From Glaciecola sp. UBA1851 (lineage in GTDB: Bacteria; Pseudomonadota; Gammaproteobacteria; Enterobacterales; Alteromonadaceae), in assembly GCA_002338515.1 (NCBI GenBank), contig DDIL01000204.1:6146-15846 (forward strand): a stretch of DNA of 9,701 nucleotides. The letters are read 5' to 3'. Positions 6,500-9,701 of the stretch are shown here, piece by piece (position 1 is the stretch's first letter; the number at the start of each line of letters is the position of its first letter). Made by a program: the position numbers and the translations under genes. A model generated the notes under the pieces. The model searched no databases. It was not told the DNA's origin and worked only from the letters and a program-made list of their open reading frames with translations.

Positions 6500-7315
6500 A
6501 TGCGAATACAACATTCTTCCCCCTGTAGCCAAGCGTTTTGGCAAAAATTAAAACAAGAAGCAAAAGATGTGTCTAACAATGAACCTTTATTGGCCAGTTA
6601 TCTTCATGCTTGTGTGCTTTGCCATCATAATTTTGAAACGTCATTGAGTTTTATTTTATCTAATAAGATCAGTGATGATGTAATGCCTGCCATTGCAGTA
6701 AGTGAAATGTTTGATGAAGCTTTTATGGTTGCCCCAGACATAGTGGATTCAGCCATGAGGGATATACAAGCGGTAGTATCGCGTGACCCAGCTGTATCTT
6801 CATATTTAACCGTACTAATGCATTTTAAGGGTTTCCAAGCATTACAAGCGCATCGATTAGCAAACTATTTATGGCATAAAGGGCGGGAACATTTAGCCTT
6901 GTTTATTCAAAGCCGAAATTCACAGGTGTTTTCCGTTGATATTCACCCTGCTGCTAAAATCGGCTCAGGTGTCATGTTTGATCACGCAACAGGTATTGTA
7001 GTGGGTGAAACGGCTGTAATTGAAGATAATGTCTCAATTTTACAAGAAGTTACCCTAGGGGGCACCGGTAATGAGTCAGGCGATAGGCATCCAAAGGTGC
7101 GTGAAGGCGTGATGATTGGCTCGGGCGCAAAAATTCTGGGAAATATTGAAATAGGCAGAAGCTCTAAAGTAGGTGCGGGTAGTGTGGTATTGGAGAGTGT
7201 ACCTGCCTGTTGTACGGTTGTGGGTGTGCCTGCAAAAATTGTATCGCATCACACATGTGACATGCCATGCGAGTCGATGGACCAGAGTATTATGTATGAT
7301 AAAACTAGTAAGTAG
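6500..7315 (+). CDS. cysE: Serine O-acetyltransferase (CysE)
   Basis: Transfers acetyl from acetyl-CoA to L-serine, making O-acetylserine, the committed cytoplasmic step of cysteine synthesis, normally feedback-inhibited by cysteine. The 271 residues (E. coli 273) align end to end by eye. An alpha-helical N-terminal domain (about 1-140) includes the SRDPAV and LKGFQALQAHR-like motifs, and a left-handed beta-helix of hexapeptide repeats (about 145-245) follows. The catalytic Asp and His are conserved as D147 (VDIHPAAKIG) and H162 (FDHATGIVVGETAVI), and LGGTG (about 186-190) and GDRHPK are present. Odd points: the tail is about six residues shorter than in E. coli and ends in lysine instead of the isoleucine that inserts into CysK. 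Cysteines are unusually many (C9, C38, C41, C237, C238, C253, C257). No Shine-Dalgarno site precedes the ATG, but an in-frame TAA at 6464 leaves no better upstream start. It is divergent from uvrD. Confidence 0.95.
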   Translation: MRIQHSSPCSQAFWQKLKQEAKDVSNNEPLLASYLHACVLCHHNFETSLSFILSNKISDDVMPAIAVSEMFDEAFMVAPDIVDSAMRDIQAVVSRDPAVSSYLTVLMHFKGFQALQAHRLANYLWHKGREHLALFIQSRNSQVFSVDIHPAAKIGSGVMFDHATGIVVGETAVIEDNVSILQEVTLGGTGNESGDRHPKVREGVMIGSGAKILGNIEIGRSSKVGAGSVVLESVPACCTVVGVPAKIVSHHTCDMPCESMDQSIMYDKTSK

Positions 7316-7317
7316 TT

Positions 7318-7378
7318 TGTAGGGGCTGTTGAACTTTGCTACTAAAGCATACAGCAAAGATCACCGAACCTACATTTT
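7318..7378 (+). terminator. Long imperfect hairpin after cysE, ending in TTTT (terminator or small mobile-repeat remnant)
   Basis: Starting two bases after the cysE stop, arms of about 22 nt (7318-7340 and 7353-7374) are complementary around a 12-nt loop. TGTAGG pairs with CCTACA, then comes a small internal loop, then GTTGAACTTTGCT pairs with AGCAAAGATCACC with two mismatches. TTTT follows at 7375-7378. The position and T-run fit a Rho-independent terminator for cysE. The unusually long, imperfect arms also resemble a miniature inverted-repeat element or fused transposon ends, but no transposase or target duplication was seen. Confidence 0.5.
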
Positions 7379-7403
7379 CACCACCAAATCAACAATTTTA
7401 GAG

Positions 7404-7424
7404 CACGTTCAGTACTTAAACGTG
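7404..7424. promoter_or_regulatory. CACGTT-N9-AACGTG dyad upstream of the unknown gene
   Basis: Six-base arms (7404-7409 and 7419-7424) flank nine bases that themselves contain AGTACT. The dyad lies just upstream of the candidate promoter of the next gene. It is a possible operator, but arms of this length occur by chance fairly often. Confidence 0.25.
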
Positions 7425-7431
7425 GTTTTAA

Positions 7432-7461
7432 TTGAACCAATCTTAACGCTACTAGTACAAA
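7432..7461 (+). promoter_or_regulatory. Candidate promoter of the unknown 225-residue gene
   Basis: TTGAAC (7432-7437) and TACAAA (7456-7461), spaced by 18 bp, each match four of six consensus bases. The predicted start near 7468 would give a leader of about 25 nt. Because a terminator-like hairpin separates cysE from this gene, a promoter of its own is expected, but this match is weak. Confidence 0.3.
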
Positions 7462-7492
7462 TTATTAAATCTGCCTTTTACGTAAATCACTC

Positions 7493-8170
7493 ATGTTTAA
7501 AATTTTGGCACCGTTTTTCTCTAGAAATAAAACTAGCGTTACAAATACCGACAATACAGCTAATAACGTGGCCGTTTCTATTTGGAAGGATACTGGCAAA
7601 GTATATTATTTGGAAAATACCTTAAAGCTGAGTTACGACAGTGAACTAGGTAAAGTGACTTATGAGGATTTAAATTTAGAAAAGTTAAGTCAGTTGCTTG
7701 TAGAACTTGATAATACAGATCGTAAAGGCAGTAATCAAAAAACCGTAGCAAATGTAAAAGACGCCCTGACTATTAGTATTTGTGCTGTTACGTGGCAGCA
7801 AAAAGATGGCAGCACAAGAATCAAAGCTATTCCTAACGCCGCTATGTTAAGAAGTAAAACCTCAGATTTTAAACAATCACAAGCCGTGTTTAGGCATGAA
7901 CATCAATTAGAGCATGATGATATTTTAGCTACCACAAATGTTAATGGAAAAAATGGTGTTTTTACGTACTCTGGTGTTAGCGTTAAGCAATTTGTGAATC
8001 AAATTGAAAATATAAACCAAGCACTAACAGATGAATATAGAAAGCAAATAAGTGTCAAACAAGATAATTTTAAACAAGCATTTACAGATAATGAAGAACA
8101 AGCGATCCATACATTATTAGACTTCTCAGAAAACAAGAATAGTGTGATAGAGCACAATAATCATAAATAA
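7493..8170 (+). CDS. Hypothetical soluble protein of 225 residues, family not recognised
   Basis: I do not recognise this protein. It has no convincing signal peptide or membrane segment: the N-terminus MFKILAPFFSRNK is short and turns polar at once, so it is probably cytoplasmic. Residues about 25-60 and 90-145 look like alternating beta strands (VAVSIW, GKVYYLEN, LTISICAVTW). Residues about 165-215 look mostly helical and rich in Lys, Gln, Asn and Glu (VKQFVNQIENINQ). There is a single cysteine, and a His/acid cluster FRHEHQLEHDDI sits near 132-143. No nucleotide-binding, catalytic or DNA-binding motif was identified. Length, codon use resembling neighbours and a frame open over its whole span support a real gene. 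ATG 7493 is the only early methionine, and it lacks a Shine-Dalgarno site. It sits alone between cysE and the antiporter gene, separated from both by noncoding gaps, so context does not give a function. Confidence 0.75.
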   Translation: MFKILAPFFSRNKTSVTNTDNTANNVAVSIWKDTGKVYYLENTLKLSYDSELGKVTYEDLNLEKLSQLLVELDNTDRKGSNQKTVANVKDALTISICAVTWQQKDGSTRIKAIPNAAMLRSKTSDFKQSQAVFRHEHQLEHDDILATTNVNGKNGVFTYSGVSVKQFVNQIENINQALTDEYRKQISVKQDNFKQAFTDNEEQAIHTLLDFSENKNSVIEHNNHK

Positions 8171-8237
8171 TCTGCAGGTTTACTCCATTCATCTTATACC
8201 CCAAATGGTTAGCTTTGATTGCTAAAGTCACGTTTCA

Positions 8238-8251
8238 TTGATATTGCTCAA
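8238..8251. promoter_or_regulatory. Near-consensus FNR-like box upstream of the antiporter gene
   Basis: TTGATATTGCTCAA matches TTGAT-N4-ATCAA at nine of ten positions. It is followed after 21 bp by TAGTAT (8273-8278), a possible -10 with four of six matches. That puts the box about 40 bp upstream of the predicted start, essentially the class II activator position of FNR (-41.5). The overlapping TATTG-CT-CAATA (8242-8253) is a perfect dyad in a different register, so another regulator could own the symmetry. Confidence 0.4.
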
Positions 8252-8267
8252 TAGTTAAACACTCAAC

Positions 8268-8297
8268 TTGTTTAGTATGTGTAAGTCTTGCAATAAT
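8268..8297 (+). promoter_or_regulatory. Alternative promoter of the antiporter gene
   Basis: TTGTTT (8268-8273) and AATAAT (8292-8297) are 18 bp apart. The -10 matches five of six consensus bases and the -35 three of six. The start would fall near 8304, leaving a very short leader. It competes with the FNR-linked -10 at 8273-8278, and sequence alone does not choose between them. Confidence 0.25.
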
Positions 8298-8318
8298 AAA
8301 AAACAGCTAGGCTAATAC

Positions 8319-9581
8319 ATGGATGCACATTTAATACTCCTCGATATTCTTCTGATTCTAGTATTTGCTAGGATACTTGGTGATATTGCACGTTATTTCT
8401 CAGTTCCTAGCGTAATTGGTGAACTATGCGCAGGTATTTTGATTGGACCTAGTTTGTTTGGTTGGGTCGAAATAAATAGTACAATCTTCCTGCTAGGTGA
8501 AATTGGGGTCATTCTTTTACTGTTTGAAGTAGGTATTGAAACCAACCTCAATAAATTAGTCGATTCAGGTAAAAACTCTACAGTTGTGGCAATTGGTGGA
8601 TTTTTGGGTCCATTTCTTGGTGGCTTCTTTGTTTGTTATTGGTGGTTTGATCTTTCGGTACTCGTTTCACTTTTTGTTGGTGGCACATTAACGGCAACAT
8701 CCATCGGTATAACCGTACGTACACTAGGCGATCTTGGACGGCAGCAAAGCCAAGAAGGACAAATTACGTTAGGTGCAGCAGTTTTAGACGACATTATGGG
8801 GGTTATATTACTGGCTGTTCTTTATGATTTCTCAGTTAACGGTTCAGTTGATCTTTATAGTGCGGGCAGAGTTATATTATTTGTTGGCATATTCTTTATA
8901 CTGGCGCCAGTATTGGCAAAAATATTTTCTGAAGGTATCTACAAGTTAGATAGAATTATGCCGGGAACAGGGGCTATCCCCACAGCAATTGTCGCGCTTG
9001 TTTTGTTTTTTGCGTGGCTGGCACATTTATTTGGCGCACCAGAATTGCTAGGCGGATTTGCGGCAGGTTTAGCGCTATCTAAACGTTTCTTTTTGCCTTT
9101 TGGAATGGCCGTAAAAACTAGCTTAAGATTTTCAGAAAAGGTCGAAACTCAAATAGATCCTATTGTGAAATTATTTACGCCGATATTTTTTGTTTCTGTT
9201 GGCCTATCAATGGACTTAGGCACAGTTGACTGGAGTTCACCATTTTTCTGGTGGTTCTCAATTTTAGTGCTAGTTATTGCAATCTTCACAAAGTTCACAG
9301 GCGCATTATTCATTAAAGGACCCATTTCTCAAAAAATAGCGATTGGGATGAGTATGGTACCAAGAGGGGAAGTTGGGCTAATATTTGCGGGTTTAGGGGC
9401 GTCAGCTAATATTTTCACCAATGAAGTCTATACAGCGTTGGTTATGGTCATCGCTTATACTACGTTATTATCTCCATTCTGGCTTAAGTTGTATTATTCA
9501 AAGTATGGTCATTTACTTAGTGAGCAGCCAGGGTTAGATATAGAAAGTTTAAAAGTAGAAAAATTGGCAAATGAGAAATAA
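8319..9581 (+). CDS. Cation:proton antiporter, CPA2 family (Kef/GerN/NapA type)
   Basis: Inner-membrane exchanger of Na+ or K+ for protons, used for pH and salt homeostasis. The 420 residues form about 12-13 hydrophobic segments in the Na_H_Exchanger fold. Family marks are VIGELCAGILIGPS (32-45), ILLLFEVGIET (65-75), the unwound segment LTATSIG (124-130), the ion-binding pair AAVLDDIMG (D157, D158), ELLGGFAAGLALS (242-254), FVSVGLSMD (291-299) and MVPRGEVGLI (346-355). The Asp-Asp pair marks the electrogenic NapA/NhaA-like branch. The protein ends with a short tail and lacks the C-terminal TrkA-N/RCK domain of KefB/KefC, so glutathione-type gating is unlikely. The ATG at 8319 has AGG 8 nt upstream. 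An FNR-like box precedes it. It appears to be a single-gene unit. Whether the ion is Na+ or K+ cannot be read from the sequence. Confidence 0.92.
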   Translation: MDAHLILLDILLILVFARILGDIARYFSVPSVIGELCAGILIGPSLFGWVEINSTIFLLGEIGVILLLFEVGIETNLNKLVDSGKNSTVVAIGGFLGPFLGGFFVCYWWFDLSVLVSLFVGGTLTATSIGITVRTLGDLGRQQSQEGQITLGAAVLDDIMGVILLAVLYDFSVNGSVDLYSAGRVILFVGIFFILAPVLAKIFSEGIYKLDRIMPGTGAIPTAIVALVLFFAWLAHLFGAPELLGGFAAGLALSKRFFLPFGMAVKTSLRFSEKVETQIDPIVKLFTPIFFVSVGLSMDLGTVDWSSPFFWWFSILVLVIAIFTKFTGALFIKGPISQKIAIGMSMVPRGEVGLIFAGLGASANIFTNEVYTALVMVIAYTTLLSPFWLKLYYSKYGHLLSEQPGLDIESLKVEKLANEK

Positions 9582-9625
9582 AGTCCACGTATTACTGGTT
9601 AAAAGTGCCTAAAAATTTGTAAGAG

Positions 9626-9663
9626 AATAAGTTGGGGGAACAGCTTGTTTTTCGGCTTATTTT
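9626..9663 (+). terminator. Weak terminator-like hairpin after the antiporter gene
   Basis: AATAAGTTG (9626-9634) can pair with CGGCTTATT (9653-9661), using two G-U pairs, around an 18-nt loop, and the right arm runs into T residues. The stem is AT-rich and the loop long, so it is a poor Rho-independent terminator, but it is the best structure in the gap after the stop codon. Confidence 0.3.
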
Positions 9664-9692
9664 AACAAGAGAGAATTGACCGATGGGGTAAT

Positions 9693-9701
9693 ATGTCTAC
9701 A
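9693..9701 (+). CDS. Possible start of the next gene (only three codons in the window)
   Basis: ATG TCT ACA at the window edge would encode Met-Ser-Thr. GGGG lies 4 nt upstream, a tight but possible ribosome site; GAGAG lies further up at 9670-9674. Nothing about the product can be said. Confidence 0.2.

Noticed and set aside
7076..7357. Minus-strand open frame across the end of cysE
   Set aside because: It is antisense to the well-conserved beta-helix of cysE and has no independent support; a frame shadow.
7329..7625. Plus-strand open frame starting with TTG, overlapping the start of the 225-residue gene
   Set aside because: It begins inside the hairpin after cysE, uses a TTG start without a ribosome site, shows no domain, and is incompatible with the better frame from 7493.
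8209..8225. TTAGC-N7-GCTAA inverted repeat after the 225-residue gene as its terminator
   Set aside because: Only five base pairs and no T-run follows.

Overview
The window is about 9.7 kb of AT-rich chromosomal DNA, roughly 40% G+C by eye. It looks like a marine gammaproteobacterium, most likely an Alteromonadales member such as the Glaciecola/Paraglaciecola group. That placement is an inference from UvrD and CysE resembling the Escherichia coli proteins closely, a LexA box of the gammaproteobacterial type, low G+C and marine-style transporters. No tRNA, rRNA, CRISPR array, phage gene or intact insertion sequence was seen.

Layout. From the left edge to 2663 (minus strand) lies most of an RND (HAE1) multidrug efflux pump gene, cut off at the window edge after about 887 codons. 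Its periplasmic adaptor gene (2676-3755, minus) sits directly upstream, and the stop of one gene is followed at once by the ribosome site of the next, so the two form an operon whose promoter must lie in 3756-4054. That 299-bp gap holds a perfect FNR-type box and three other dyads. Next comes uvrD (4055-6223, minus), the DNA helicase II of repair. It is preceded by a clear LexA box lying over the -10 of its promoter. Divergent from uvrD is cysE (6500-7315, plus), serine acetyltransferase, with a dyad over its own predicted promoter and a long imperfect hairpin just past its stop. A 225-residue soluble protein of unknown function follows (7493-8170, plus). Then comes a CPA2-type sodium (or potassium)/proton antiporter (8319-9581, plus), preceded by a near-consensus FNR-like box placed well for activation. 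The last 120 bp are noncoding, apart from a possible start of another gene at 9693.

How the parts fit. This is mostly ordinary housekeeping and envelope-transport content: efflux, SOS repair, cysteine synthesis and ion homeostasis. No undescribed multi-gene system is evident. The points worth a second look are regulatory: SOS control of uvrD, two FNR-like boxes in front of two unrelated membrane transport units, and several perfect or near-perfect palindromes before the efflux operon and cysE. Three protein-level points also stand out: the unknown 225-residue protein, a CysE tail lacking the terminal isoleucine that docks CysK, and an RND pump with an extra polar N-terminal tail.
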